From positions 248,001-312,000 of the forward strand of contig NZ_JAJNMP010000004.1 in NCBI RefSeq assembly GCF_021044935.1: a stretch of 64,000 nt of DNA, read 5' to 3'. Source of the stretch: Agromyces cavernae. GTDB lineage: Bacteria; Actinomycetota; Actinomycetes; Actinomycetales; Microbacteriaceae. Shown in pieces: positions 1 to 9,122 of the stretch (positions within the stretch are counted from its first letter, which is position 1; each line of letters opens with the position of its first letter). The notes beneath the pieces are model-generated. The model did not search any database and was not told where the DNA came from. It saw nothing but the letters and a program-made list of their open reading frames with translations. A program made the position numbers and the translations under genes.

Positions 1-345
1 GAGCTGGGCGACCCCTTCGGTCTCGGGGCGCGGCACGAAGACGCCGGGCCCGACCGCGAGCTCGAGCGAACGGAACGCGGCCCGGCCGGTGAGGTGCTGC
101 AGCGGTTCGCGCCGGGCGCGGCGCTCGACGAGACCGGCCAGCGCCGAGGCATCCGCTTCATCGAGCTCGCCGCCGACGACCAGGCGTGCCTGGACGCCGC
201 CTCGCGACAATCCGAGCACGTGCCCGATGAGCAGCTCGGCATCGACCTCGGGGTCGGGCACGCCGGCAGCCGCGAGCCGCGCCGCCGTCTCGTCGCGAAC
301 GGCGCGCAGCGATCGTGGGCCGGGGGGCGTGCTCGTCGTATCCAC
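1..345 (-). CDS. prmC: PrmC peptide chain release factor N5-glutamine methyltransferase (5' part, cut by window edge)
   Basis: Only the first 115 residues are in the window; the Rossmann methyltransferase domain lies beyond the left edge. PrmC methylates the Gln of the GGQ motif in release factors RF1/RF2 with S-adenosylmethionine. The visible part is the helical substrate-binding N-terminal domain (residues 11-75), followed by REPLQHLTG (80-87) and the stretch ending VPRPETE (104-110), which are hallmarks of PrmC/HemK. The reading frame is continuous. I chose the GTG at 345: a TACATT box (353-358) sits exactly 7 nt upstream, suggesting a leaderless transcript, and no Shine-Dalgarno is present. 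It lies on the same strand as rho and prfA but is separated from prfA by the divergent cysK-cysE pair. Confidence 0.88.
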   Translation of the reverse strand, partial: MDTTSTPPGPRSLRAVRDETAARLAAAGVPDPEVDAELLIGHVLGLSRGGVQARLVVGGELDEADASALAGLVERRARREPLQHLTGRAAFRSLELAVGPGVFVPRPETEGVAQL

Positions 346-358
346 GCAATGGAATGTA
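343..358 (-). promoter_or_regulatory. leaderless promoter -10 box of prmC
   Basis: TACATT (353-358 on the minus strand) is followed by 7 nt and the GTG start. The spacing fits transcription starting at the start codon. No good -35 is evident. Confidence 0.5.
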
Positions 359-432
359 ACCCACTCGCCCGTGCGCCCGCCGATCCCTAGGCTGATGCCG
401 TTGCCCGAGCATGACCTGAGAGAGGCTGGACC

Positions 433-1368
433 ATGGCGCAGATCGCCGAGAACATCACCGAAGTCATCGGCCGCACGCCGCTCGTGCGCCTGAACCGGCT
501 CACCGAGGGCAGCGGTGCGACCGTGCTCGCGAAGCTCGAGTTCTACAACCCCGCCGCGAGCGTGAAGGACCGCATCGGCGTCGCGATCGTCGACGCGGCC
601 GAGCGGTCGGGCGAACTGGCGCCCGGCGGCACGATCGTCGAGGGCACGAGCGGCAACACCGGCATCGCACTCGCACTCGTCGGCGCCGCCCGCGGCTACA
701 AGGTCGTGCTGACCATGCCCGAGACCGCGAGCGTCGAGCGTCGGGTCGTGCTGCGCGCATTCGGCGCCGAGGTCGTGCTCACGCCGGGTGCCGAGGGCAT
801 GAAGGGCGCCGTGGCGCGTGCCCAGGAGATCGTCGCGGACACGCCCGGAGCGATCCTCGCCCGGCAATTCGAGAACGAGGCGAACCCCGCGATCCACCGC
901 GCCACCACCGGCCCCGAGATCTGGGCCGACACCGACGGCGCGGTCGACGTCCTCGTATCGGGTATCGGCACCGGCGGCACGATCACGGGCGCGGGCGGCT
1001 TCCTCAAGGAGCAGAACCCCGACCTGAAGGTCGTCGCCGTGGAGCCGGCCGACTCCCCCATCCTCACGGGAGGCACGCCCGGGCCGCACAAGATCCAGGG
1101 CATCGGCGCGAACTTCGTGCCCGACGTGCTCGATCGCGACGTCTACGACGAGGTCATCGACGTCGCCACACCCGATGCCGTCGCGACCGCGCGCGGGCTC
1201 GCGTCCGACGAGGGGATCCTCGGCGGCATCTCGTCGGGCGCCGCCGTGTGGGCCGCGCTCGAGGTCGCGAAGCGCCCCGAGAACGACGGCAAGACGATCG
1301 TCGTGGTCGTGCCCGACTTCGGCGAGCGCTACCTCTCGACCGTGCTCTACGAAGACCTGCGCGACTGA
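433..1368 (+). CDS. cysK: cysteine synthase A (O-acetylserine sulfhydrylase)
   Basis: A 311-residue PLP enzyme that makes L-cysteine from O-acetylserine and sulfide in the cytosol. The Schiff-base lysine is K45 in NPAASVKDR. The TSGNTG loop (72-77) binds substrate, and GTGGTITG binds the PLP phosphate. Length and motif order are typical of CysK rather than cystathionine beta-synthase. A purine-rich GAGAGAGG lies about 10 nt before the ATG, so this gene is leadered. A TAGGCT box at 388-393 is a possible -10. cysE follows 42 bp downstream and makes the substrate, so this is a two-gene cysteine operon. It is transcribed divergently from prmC. Confidence 0.95.
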   Translation: MAQIAENITEVIGRTPLVRLNRLTEGSGATVLAKLEFYNPAASVKDRIGVAIVDAAERSGELAPGGTIVEGTSGNTGIALALVGAARGYKVVLTMPETASVERRVVLRAFGAEVVLTPGAEGMKGAVARAQEIVADTPGAILARQFENEANPAIHRATTGPEIWADTDGAVDVLVSGIGTGGTITGAGGFLKEQNPDLKVVAVEPADSPILTGGTPGPHKIQGIGANFVPDVLDRDVYDEVIDVATPDAVATARGLASDEGILGGISSGAAVWAALEVAKRPENDGKTIVVVVPDFGERYLSTVLYEDLRD

Positions 1369-1410
1369 CGCCGACGGCATCAGGGCGCTGCGCCTGATTG
1401 ACTGGCTCAC

Positions 1411-1989
1411 GTGACTTTCGTTCGAGCACTCCGAGAAGACATCGCCACGGCGCGATCGCATGACCCCGCATCGCGCAGCGGGCTCGAGGTGCTCCTCGCC
1501 TACTCGGGCCTGCACGCGATCTGGGGCTACCGGCTCACCCACGTCCTCTGGATGTCCGGGCTGCGGTTGCCCGCGCGCGTGATGTCGCAGTTCGTGCGGT
1601 TCCTCACCGGCGTCGAGATCCACCCCGGAGCCACGATCGGCCGACGATTCTTCATCGACCACGGCATGGGCGTCGTCATCGGCGAGACGGCCGTGCTCGG
1701 CGACGACGTCATGCTGTACCACGGGGTCACGCTCGGCGGAAAGGCCGCGCGCGGCGTCGGGCGCGGGGCCAAGCGGCATCCGACCCTCGAAGACGGCGTG
1801 ACCGTCGGTGCGGGCGCGAAAGTACTCGGCGACGTGACGATCGGCGCGTGGAGCGCCATCGGCGCGAACGCCGTCGTCACGAAGGACGCCCCGCCCCACT
1901 CGCTCGTGGTCGGCATCCCCGCGACGTTCAAGCCGCTCTCGCACGAGACCGCCGATGCCGCACGCGGCATCCACGACTGGCACATCTGA
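1411..1989 (+). CDS. cysE: serine O-acetyltransferase
   Basis: A 192-residue left-handed beta-helix acyltransferase that makes O-acetylserine from serine and acetyl-CoA, the first committed step of cysteine synthesis. The hexapeptide-repeat region runs from about residue 68 to 170. Expected catalytic residues are D83/H84 in FIDHGMG and H104 in LYHGVTLGG. The N-terminal helical domain is short, as in actinobacterial and Bacillus enzymes, compared with about 270 residues in E. coli. The GTG start at 1411 has no clear Shine-Dalgarno, so translation is probably coupled to cysK 42 bp upstream. It may form the cysteine synthase complex with CysK; the C-terminal tail ends HI, compatible with the usual Ile-ending docking tail. 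Confidence 0.93.
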   Translation: MTFVRALREDIATARSHDPASRSGLEVLLAYSGLHAIWGYRLTHVLWMSGLRLPARVMSQFVRFLTGVEIHPGATIGRRFFIDHGMGVVIGETAVLGDDVMLYHGVTLGGKAARGVGRGAKRHPTLEDGVTVGAGAKVLGDVTIGAWSAIGANAVVTKDAPPHSLVVGIPATFKPLSHETADAARGIHDWHI

Positions 1990-2062
1990 GCGCACCGGCT
2001 GGCGCGCCCGGGACGCCACCGGGCCAGTCTCGGCCCGGCCCGTCCGACCCGGACGACGCGTA

Positions 2063-2142
2063 CCGAAAACAGGAAGACACGCCGCGCAGGTGCCGAAAAC
2101 AGGAACGAGGGGCGCCATCATCGCGCGACTTCCTGTTTTCGG
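2063..2142. repeat. three copies of CCGAAAACAGGAA, the last inverted
   Basis: CCGAAAACAGGAA(G) occurs directly at 2063-2076 and 2093-2105 and inverted at 2130-2142 (TTCCTGTTTTCGG). Copies two and three form a perfect 13-bp inverted repeat around 24 nt. The repeat is A-rich against a GC-rich background and lies between the convergent cysE and prfA genes. I do not know its function. Confidence 0.85.
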
Positions 2143-2171
2143 GGTTGGCGGGAGCACGGTAGACGGAAACG

Positions 2172-2207
2172 CGGATGCCCCGGCACAGTCCGTGCACGGG
2201 GCATCCG
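2172..2207. terminator. hairpin between convergent cysE and prfA
   Basis: CGGATGCCCCG (2172-2182) and CGGGGCATCCG (2197-2207) are perfect 11-bp arms. The stem continues with GCAC/GTGC on either side of a small loop, with one bulged base. There is no T-tract. It could serve either strand. Confidence 0.65.
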
Positions 2208-2231
2208 TGATCTCGACGTGAACGTCGGCGG

Positions 2232-3308
2232 CTACTCGTCGCCGAGGCCCGCGAGCTGCGCCTCTTCATCAGCCTGGATCGCCGAATCGATGATGGGGTC
2301 GAGCGCGCCGTTCATGACCTGGTCGAGATTGTAGGCCTTGTACCCGGTGCGGTGATCGGCGATGCGGTTCTCGGGGAAGTTGTACGTGCGGATGCGCTCG
2401 GATCGGTCCATCGAGCGGATCTGCGTCTTGCGGGCATCGGATGCCGCGGCCGCGAGTTCCTCCTGTTGACGCGCGAGGAGGCGCGCACGCAGCACGCGCA
2501 TCGCCGCCTCGCGGTTCTGCAACTGCGACTTCTCGTTCTGCATCGACACGACGATGCCCGTGGGCAGGTGGGTGATGCGCACCGCGGAGTCGGTGGTGTT
2601 CACCGACTGGCCGCCGGGGCCCGACGAGCGGTAGACGTCGATCTTCAGGTCGTTCTGGTTGATGTCGACCTCTTCGGGCTCGTCGACCTCGGGGAAGACG
2701 AGCACGCCGGTCGTCGACGTGTGGATACGGCCCTGCGTCTCGGTGACGGGCACGCGCTGCACGCGGTGCACGCCGCCCTCGTACTTCAGGTGCGCCCAGA
2801 CCCCCTGCGACGGGTCGGACGCGTTCGACTTGATCGCGACCTGCACGTCTTTGTAGCCGCCGAGGTCGGACTCGTTCTGGTCGAGCAACTCGACCTTCCA
2901 CCCCTTCGACTGCGCGTACTGCAGGTACATGCGAAGCAGGTCGGACGCGAAGAGGGCGCTCTCTGCGCCACCCTCGCCGCCCTTGATCTCCATGATCACG
3001 TCGCGGCCGTCGTCGGGGTCGCGCGGGATCAGGAGCCGCCGCAGCTTCTCTTGGGCCTGGGCGAGTCCCTCTTCGAGCGTCGGCACCTCCTCGGCGAACG
3101 CCTCGTCCTCTTTCGCGAGCTCGCGCGCCGCGTCGACATCGTCGTTCGCCTGCTGCCACGCCGCGTTGGCCGCGACGATCCGGCTCAGCTCGGCGTAGCG
3201 CCGATTGACCTTCTTCGCGCGGGCCGCGTCGGCGTGGAGCGCCGGGTCGGCGAGCTCCTCCTGGAGCGCGGCGTGCTCGTCGAGCAGCGGCTGGACGGAT
3301 TCGAACAC
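2232..3308 (-). CDS. prfA: peptide chain release factor 1 (RF1)
   Basis: A 358-residue class I release factor that terminates translation at UAA and UAG. The GGQ motif (232-234, in [11 protein letters not shown]) triggers peptidyl-tRNA hydrolysis, and its Gln is the target of PrmC. The codon-recognition tripeptide is PVT (187-189, within [10 protein letters not shown]), the PxT type that marks RF1; RF2 has SPF. Length is normal for RF1. It starts 7 bp after the rho stop, so it is almost certainly cotranscribed with rho. The expected downstream partner prmC is displaced to the far side of cysK-cysE. Confidence 0.96.
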   Translation of the reverse strand: MFESVQPLLDEHAALQEELADPALHADAARAKKVNRRYAELSRIVAANAAWQQANDDVDAARELAKEDEAFAEEVPTLEEGLAQAQEKLRRLLIPRDPDDGRDVIMEIKGGEGGAESALFASDLLRMYLQYAQSKGWKVELLDQNESDLGGYKDVQVAIKSNASDPSQGVWAHLKYEGGVHRVQRVPVTETQGRIHTSTTGVLVFPEVDEPEEVDINQNDLKIDVYRSSGPGGQSVNTTDSAVRITHLPTGIVVSMQNEKSQLQNREAAMRVLRARLLARQQEELAAAASDARKTQIRSMDRSERIRTYNFPENRIADHRTGYKAYNLDQVMNGALDPIIDSAIQADEEAQLAGLGDE

Positions 3309-3315
3309 GGTCGCC

Positions 3316-5508
3316 TCAGCGGTGGTCGGTCTCGTGCCCGTGCGAGTTGCCGTGGCCGGCCGTGACCGCCGGCATCGACTTCTGCATGAGCATCAGGAAC
3401 TCGACGTTGGACTGCGTCTCCTTCAGGCGACCGAGCACGGCCTCGAGGGCCGGCTGCTGGTCGAGCCCGGCGAGGGCGCGGCGCAGCTTCCACGTGATCT
3501 TGACCTCGTCGGGCGAGAGCAGCATCTCTTCGCGCCGGGTCGACGACGCGTTGACGTCGACCGCGGGGAAGATTCGCTTGTCGGCGAGCTGGCGCGAGAG
3601 GCGCAGCTCGGAGTTGCCGGTGCCCTTGAACTCCTCGAAGATCACCTCGTCCATCTTGGAGCCGGTCTCGACGAGCGCGGTCGCGAGGATGGTGAGCGAG
3701 CCGCCGTTCTCGATGTTGCGCGCCGCGCCGAAGAAGCGCTTCGGCGGGTAGAGCGCCGAGGCGTCGACGCCGCCCGACAGGATGCGGCCGGAAGCCGGCG
3801 CCGCCAGGTTGTAGGCGCGACCGAGGCGCGTGATCGAGTCGAGCAGCACGACGACGTCGTGGCCGAGCTCGACGAGGCGCTTCGCACGCTCGATGGCGAG
3901 CTCGGCGACCGTCGTGTGGTCTTCGGCGGGGCGGTCGAAGGTCGAGGCGATGACCTCGCCCTTCACCGTGCGCTGCATGTCGGTGACCTCTTCGGGGCGC
4001 TCGTCGACCAGCACGACCATGAGGTGGACCTCGGGGTTGTTGATCGCGATGGCGTTGGCGATCTGCTGCAGCACGATCGTCTTGCCGGCCTTCGGCGGCG
4101 AGACGATCAGGCCGCGCTGGCCCTTGCCGATCGGGGCGATCAGGTCGATGATGCGCTGCGTGAGCTTGGTGGGCTCGGTCTCCATGCGCAGGCGCTCCGC
4201 CGGGTACAGCGGCGTGAGCTTCTGGAAGTCGACGCGCGTACCGGCCTCGTCGATGGTCTGGCCGTTGATCGAGTCGACCTTGACGAGCGCGTTGTACTTC
4301 TGTCGGCTGTTCGACTCGCCGTCGCGCGGCTGCTTGATCGAGCCGACGACCGCGTCGCCCTTGCGCAGGTGGTACTTCTTCACCTGGCCGAGCGAGACGT
4401 AGACGTCGCTCGGGCCGGGCAGGTACCCCGTGGTGCGCACGAACGCGTAGTTGTCGAGCACGTCGAGGATTCCGGCGATCGGGATCAGCACGTCGTCGTC
4501 GAGGATCTCGGGCTCGAGCTCGTCGCCGGTGCCCTGGCCGCGGCGCTTGCGGTCGCGGTAACGGCTGCGACGGCCGCCCTCGCCGTCGCCCTGGTCGCGA
4601 CCCTGCTGGTCGCGGCCCTGCTGGCCCTGGCCCTGGCCACGGCCACCCTCGGCCTGCTGCTGCTTGGCGGAGTCGTCGGCCTGAGCGGCCTTGGCGTCGT
4701 CGCCCTTGCGCTGCTCGCCGCCCTGGGCCTGGCGGTCGCCGTTCTGGCGGCGCTCGCCCTGCTTCTGGCCGTCGTCGCCGCGATCGCCGCGGTCACCGCG
4801 CTCGCCACCACGCCGGCCGCGGTTGCGGCTGCGGCCCTGGCGGGGCTCGTCGGCGGCGGGCTGCTCGCCCTCGGCAACGCCCTCGGCCGGCTGTGCGCCG
4901 CGGGCGCCCTCGCCGGTCGCGGCGGCGAGCTCTTCGCGCACGGCGGCGCGGGCCGCTTCGCGAGCCTGATCGGACTCGGTCTCGGGCACGAGCCCGACGC
5001 CGGCATCGCCGGAGTTGACATGTGCGAGCGCCGCGGTCGTCGCACTGGTCGCGCGGCGGGGCTGACGCCCACGGCGCGCAGGTGCCGCAGTCGCGGGGGC
5101 GGCGTCGGCAGCGATCGGGTCGGCTGAGACGGATGCCTCAGGCGCGGCCGCCTCGGCAACGGGAGCTTCGGTCGCGACGGCCTCGGCCGCGGGGGCCTCG
5201 GGTGCGACGCCGGCCGCAGCGGTGTCGGCGGGCGTCGCCTCGGGCGCGGCAGACTCGCTCGCCGCGGGCGCAGCGGCATCCGCTGCCGCGGGCGCGCCGC
5301 CGTCGGTCACGTCGACGTCGAGCGTGATGGACTCGCCCGCGTCGGCGGCCCGACGGGCCGAGATCGCCTCGACGAGCTCGCCCTTGCGGAGCTTCGAGCC
5401 GCCCGCGATGCCGAGCGATGCGGCGAGCTCCTGGAGCTCGGCGACCTTGAGGGAGGAGAGTCGGGCGCTGGTCGTCACGCCGGCGGCGTGATCGGATGCG
5501 TTGGTCAC
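3316..5508 (-). CDS. rho: transcription termination factor Rho, actinobacterial long form
   Basis: A 730-residue hexameric RNA-dependent ATPase, against about 420 residues in E. coli. A Rho_N helical segment (residues 15-55) is followed by a low-complexity insert. Residues 75-145 are Ala/Pro/Glu-rich, and about 222-327 are Arg/Gly/Asp/Gln-rich. The cold-shock-like RNA-binding domain follows (about 336-430), then the ATPase with Walker A SPPKAGKT (470-477), DERPEE and the C-terminal [10 protein letters not shown] region. I chose the GTG at 5508 because GGAAAGGA lies just upstream; the frame stays open for another 69 codons but that part is not Rho-like. Such inserts are characteristic of Actinobacteria (M. 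luteus, Streptomyces) and extend RNA contacts to structured GC-rich RNA. Confidence 0.95.
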   Translation of the reverse strand: MTNASDHAAGVTTSARLSSLKVAELQELAASLGIAGGSKLRKGELVEAISARRAADAGESITLDVDVTDGGAPAAADAAAPAASESAAPEATPADTAAAGVAPEAPAAEAVATEAPVAEAAAPEASVSADPIAADAAPATAAPARRGRQPRRATSATTAALAHVNSGDAGVGLVPETESDQAREAARAAVREELAAATGEGARGAQPAEGVAEGEQPAADEPRQGRSRNRGRRGGERGDRGDRGDDGQKQGERRQNGDRQAQGGEQRKGDDAKAAQADDSAKQQQAEGGRGQGQGQQGRDQQGRDQGDGEGGRRSRYRDRKRRGQGTGDELEPEILDDDVLIPIAGILDVLDNYAFVRTTGYLPGPSDVYVSLGQVKKYHLRKGDAVVGSIKQPRDGESNSRQKYNALVKVDSINGQTIDEAGTRVDFQKLTPLYPAERLRMETEPTKLTQRIIDLIAPIGKGQRGLIVSPPKAGKTIVLQQIANAIAINNPEVHLMVVLVDERPEEVTDMQRTVKGEVIASTFDRPAEDHTTVAELAIERAKRLVELGHDVVVLLDSITRLGRAYNLAAPASGRILSGGVDASALYPPKRFFGAARNIENGGSLTILATALVETGSKMDEVIFEEFKGTGNSELRLSRQLADKRIFPAVDVNASSTRREEMLLSPDEVKITWKLRRALAGLDQQPALEAVLGRLKETQSNVEFLMLMQKSMPAVTAGHGNSHGHETDHR

Positions 5509-5770
5509 TGGGTATGTTCCTTTCCCCTGGCGCAGATTGCGAACCCAGGAGAGCTGATCGCACATCGACCATGTCGGTGCGCGGTGGCGCAGACATGCGC
5601 GAAAGCGAAAGCAAGAGATTGCCGGGAAGTGCACGATGCGGCCGGGAGACGCGAACTGTGCGCCACCTGCCAGGTGCGGGATCAGTCTAACACCCGGAAT
5701 CGGTGCTCCCGACACGCGCCACGCCCTGCGGAGAGCGGTTGCCCGGCCGGGACATCCGCTCGTCGCCGCG
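5509..5770 (-). promoter_or_regulatory. rho leader and candidate promoter
   Basis: The 262 bp between thrB and rho hold no gene that I can see. A TAGACT -10 candidate (AGTCTA on the plus strand, 5684-5689) would give a leader of about 170 nt; the -35 is poor. Rho in other bacteria is autoregulated by premature termination in its leader, so a long leader here is suggestive only. Confidence 0.35.
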
Positions 5771-6718
5771 TCAGGCGGGCTGCACCGTGGCGCCGAGGAA
5801 GTCGACCGCGAGCGGCAGTGCCTGCCACGCGGTGTCGGCGACGGCCTCGGCGCGCGCGATCGCGTCGGCGCGCTCGCTCGGGTCGCTCGCGAGCACGAGG
5901 ATCGACGGGCCCGCTCCCGAGACGACGGCCGGATGACCCGCCGAACGCAGTTCGCGGATCAGCCGGTCGGTCTCGGGCATCGCGCCGGCACGATAGTGCT
6001 GGTGCAGCTTGTCTTCGGTTGCCTGGAAGAGCAGCTCGGGACTCTGGATGAGCGCCGCGATGAGCAGCGCCGACCGCGAGACGTTGAACACGGCGTCTTC
6101 GTGCGGCACCGACTCGGGCTGCAGCGAGCGCGCGAGCGCCGTCGACATCTCGTGCTCGGGCACGAGCACGAGCGGCGAGACGCCGCGGTGCACGATGAGC
6201 TTCTTGTGCCTCGGGCCGTCGGGCGTGACCCAGGCGATCGTGAGCCCGCCGAAGAGCGCGGGCGCTACGTTGTCGGGGTGGCCCTCGAGCTCGGTCGCGA
6301 GCTCGAGCAGTTCGTCGGACGTGAATTCCACGACGCCGTCGAGCAGTCCCTTGGCTGCCACGACGCCCGCGACGATCGCGGCGCCCGACGAGCCGAGTCC
6401 GCGCCCGTGGGGGATGGTGTTGTGCGCGACGAGCGAGAGCCCCGGCAGCGGAACGCCCGCCCGCGCGAAGGCGTGGGCGATCGAGCGCACGACGAGATGC
6501 GATTCGTCGAGCGGCACCTCGCCCGCTCCGACGCCGTGCACCTCGACGTGCACGCCGGGAGTATCGGCGACCGCGACGTCGAGTTCGTCGTACTGCGCGA
6601 GCGCGAGGCCGAGCGTGTCGAAGCCGGGGCCGAGGTTCGCCGAGGTCGCGGGCACCTTCACGTGCACTCGGCGTCCGGCGAGCGTCGACGACGGATCTGC
6701 GACGAGGGTTCCGGTCAT
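5771..6718 (-). CDS. thrB: homoserine kinase
   Basis: A 315-residue GHMP kinase that phosphorylates L-homoserine with ATP, the step before threonine synthase. The N-terminal [14 protein letters not shown] (21-34) and the ATP-binding loop [12 protein letters not shown] (103-114) are diagnostic. The ATG at 6718 overlaps the thrC stop by 4 bp (ATGA), which fixes the start. Last gene of lysA-hom-thrC-thrB. Confidence 0.95.
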   Translation of the reverse strand: MTGTLVADPSSTLAGRRVHVKVPATSANLGPGFDTLGLALAQYDELDVAVADTPGVHVEVHGVGAGEVPLDESHLVVRSIAHAFARAGVPLPGLSLVAHNTIPHGRGLGSSGAAIVAGVVAAKGLLDGVVEFTSDELLELATELEGHPDNVAPALFGGLTIAWVTPDGPRHKKLIVHRGVSPLVLVPEHEMSTALARSLQPESVPHEDAVFNVSRSALLIAALIQSPELLFQATEDKLHQHYRAGAMPETDRLIRELRSAGHPAVVSGAGPSILVLASDPSERADAIARAEAVADTAWQALPLAVDFLGATVQPA

Positions 6719-7815
6719 GAGGCGAGCCCGAGCACCCCGGCGATCGCCGCGGTGTCGACCGGGACGACGGTGGGCTGCACGTCGGTACCGTCGGCGGTGC
6801 GCAGCGCCCACTGCGGGTCCTTCAGGCCGTGGCCGGTCACGGTGAGCACGACGCGGGCGCCGGCGGGGACGACGCCCGCGGCCGAACGCTCGAGCAGGCC
6901 CGCCACCGAGATCGCCGATGCGGGCTCGACGAAGATGCCCACCTCGGACGAGAGGATGCGCTGCGCCTCGAGGATCTTGTCGTCGTCGATGGCGCCGAAG
7001 TAGCCGTCGGTCTCGTCGCGCGCCTGCAGCGCGAGATCCCACGACGCGGGGTTGCCGATGCGGATGGCGCTCGCGATGGTGTCGGGGTCCTTCACGGGCT
7101 CGCCGCGCACGATGGGTGCCGAGCCCGAGGCCTGGAAGCCGAACATGCGGGGCAGGCGCGTGGCGTTGCCCGCCGCGATGTCCTCACGGTAGCCGCGCGT
7201 GTACGCCGTGTAGTTGCCCGCGTTGCCGACCGGGATGAAGTGGAAGTCGGGGGCGTCGCCGAGCACCTCGACGACCTCGAAGGCCGCCGTCTTCTGCCCC
7301 TCGATGCGGTCGTTGTTGACCGAGTTCACGAGGTGCACCGGGTAGTTCGCCGCGAGGTCGCGGGCGATGTCGAGGCAGTCGTCGAAGTTGCCCTGCACCT
7401 GCAGGAGCTGGGCGTTGTGGGCGATGGCCTGGCTGAGCTTGCCCATGGCGATCTTGCCCTCGGGCACCAGCACCGCCGCCGTGATGCCGGCGTGGGTCGC
7501 GTACGCGGCGGCCGACGCCGAGGTGTTGCCCGTCGACGCGCAGATGACGACCTTCGCGCCGCGCTCGACCGCCTTCGTGACGGCCATCGTCATGCCCCGG
7601 TCCTTGAACGACCCGGTGGGGTTCATGCCCTCGAACTTCACCCAGACGTCGGCGCCGGTGCGGGCCGAGAGTGCGGGAGCGGGAAGCAGCGGCGTTCCGC
7701 CCTCGCCGAGCGTGACGACGGGCGTGGCGTCGGTCACGTCGAGGCGGTCGGCGTACTCGCGGATGACTCCGCGCCATTGACGCGAGTTCGCCTTGGGGGT
7801 GATGGGGTTGTTCAC
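6715..7815 (-). CDS. thrC: threonine synthase
   Basis: A 366-residue PLP enzyme of the short class, converting O-phosphohomoserine to threonine. PLP lysine is K71 in [11 protein letters not shown], and a Ser/Asn loop ([15 protein letters not shown]) binds phosphate. The size matches Mycobacterium and Bacillus ThrC and is shorter than plant or E. coli forms. The start overlaps the hom stop by 4 bp and the end overlaps the thrB start by 4 bp, implying translational coupling through the three threonine genes. Confidence 0.95.
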   Translation of the reverse strand: MNNPITPKANSRQWRGVIREYADRLDVTDATPVVTLGEGGTPLLPAPALSARTGADVWVKFEGMNPTGSFKDRGMTMAVTKAVERGAKVVICASTGNTSASAAAYATHAGITAAVLVPEGKIAMGKLSQAIAHNAQLLQVQGNFDDCLDIARDLAANYPVHLVNSVNNDRIEGQKTAAFEVVEVLGDAPDFHFIPVGNAGNYTAYTRGYREDIAAGNATRLPRMFGFQASGSAPIVRGEPVKDPDTIASAIRIGNPASWDLALQARDETDGYFGAIDDDKILEAQRILSSEVGIFVEPASAISVAGLLERSAAGVVPAGARVVLTVTGHGLKDPQWALRTADGTDVQPTVVPVDTAAIAGVLGLAS

Positions 7816-9122
7816 ACTGCTCCTTCAACTCGGAGGACGGACGCGACGGATGCGACGACAGGGCTCTGGCTGAGGGCGGCGACGGTCTCGGCGAGCGCGG
7901 ACTCCTTCGCCTCATGCGTCCCGATGACCAGCGTAGCCCGCTCGGAGCCCTGGGCGACGGTCTGCTGGAGCTGCTCGACCGACACGCCGTGCTCGGCGAA
8001 GATGTGCGCGATCTGCTCGAGCACGCCCGGTTCGTCGGTGACCTCGAGCGTGATGGCGTAGCGGGTGGTGATGCGGCCGATGTCGAGCACGGGAAGTTCG
8101 GCGTGCGTGGACTCGGCGGTGCCGGGGCCGCCGATGACGTGACGACGGGCGATCGCGACGAGGTCGCCGAGCACGGCCGACGCGGTCTGCACTCCCCCGG
8201 CGCCCGCGCCGTAGAACATGAGCGGTCCGGCGGCAGCCGCCTCGACGAAGACGGCGTTGTTGGCGCCGTGCACGGCGGCGAGCGGGTGTTCGCGCGGCAC
8301 GAGCGCCGGGTAGACGCGGGCCGAGACGCCCTCGTCGCCGGTCTCGTCGTCGATGAGCCGCTCGCAGATCGCGAGGAGCTTGACGACGTAGCCCGCACGC
8401 TTGGCCGACTCGACCTGCTCGGCCGAGACGCCCGTGATGCCCTCGCGGTGCACGGCATCGACGGGCACGCTCGTGTGGAAGGCGAGGCTCGCGAGGATGG
8501 CCGCCTTCTGCGCGGCGTCGTAGCCGCCGATGTCGGCGGTCGGGTCGGCTTCGGCGTAGCCGAGCTCGGTCGCGGTGGCGAGCGCGGCCTCGAGGGATGC
8601 CCCGGTGTGGTCCATGCGGTCGAGGATGAAGTTCGTGGTGCCGTTGACGATGCCGAGGATGCGGTCGATGCGGTCGCCCGCGAGGCTGTCGCGCAGCGGC
8701 CGGATGATGGGGATGGCCCCGCCGACGGCCGCCTCGTAGGAGAGCTGGGCCCCCACCTGCTGCGCCGCCGCGAACAGCTCGGGGCCGTGCGTGGCGAGCA
8801 GCGCCTTGTTGCCCGTGACGACGTCGGCGCCCGAGGCGATCGCCGCGAGCACGAGCGTGCGTGCGGGTTCGAGCCCGCCCATGAGTTCGATGACGATGTC
8901 GGAGCCGTGGATGAGCGACTCGGCGTCGGTCGTTAGCAGCTCGGCCGGCAGGTCGGCGTCGCGCTTCGCGTTCGTGTCGCGCACCGCGATGCCCACGAGT
9001 TCGATGCGCGCGCCGACGCGCTGCGCGAGTTCGTCGGCGTGCTCGAGGAGCAGGCGGGCGACCTGCGAGCCGACCGAACCGGCGCCGAGGAGCCCGACTC
9101 GGATGGAGCGGTACTCGATCAT
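7812..9122 (-). CDS. hom: homoserine dehydrogenase with C-terminal ACT domain
   Basis: A 436-residue NAD(P)H enzyme reducing aspartate semialdehyde to homoserine, the branch point to threonine and methionine. The Rossmann loop [11 protein letters not shown] is at residues 10-20, NGTTNFILD marks the catalytic domain, and the C-terminal ACT domain (about 350-430, [22 protein letters not shown]) is the usual site of threonine feedback inhibition. It overlaps lysA by 4 bp upstream and thrC by 4 bp downstream. Its product also feeds metX at 39.9-41.1 kb. Confidence 0.96.
   Translation of the reverse strand: MIEYRSIRVGLLGAGSVGSQVARLLLEHADELAQRVGARIELVGIAVRDTNAKRDADLPAELLTTDAESLIHGSDIVIELMGGLEPARTLVLAAIASGADVVTGNKALLATHGPELFAAAQQVGAQLSYEAAVGGAIPIIRPLRDSLAGDRIDRILGIVNGTTNFILDRMDHTGASLEAALATATELGYAEADPTADIGGYDAAQKAAILASLAFHTSVPVDAVHREGITGVSAEQVESAKRAGYVVKLLAICERLIDDETGDEGVSARVYPALVPREHPLAAVHGANNAVFVEAAAAGPLMFYGAGAGGVQTASAVLGDLVAIARRHVIGGPGTAESTHAELPVLDIGRITTRYAITLEVTDEPGVLEQIAHIFAEHGVSVEQLQQTVAQGSERATLVIGTHEAKESALAETVAALSQSPVVASVASVLRVEGAV

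Noticed and set aside
3205..5127. A 640-residue plus-strand open frame opposite rho with a stretch that looks transmembrane
   Set aside because: The hydrophobic stretch is the complement of the Arg/Gly/Gln-rich Rho insert. No ribosome binding site and no family.
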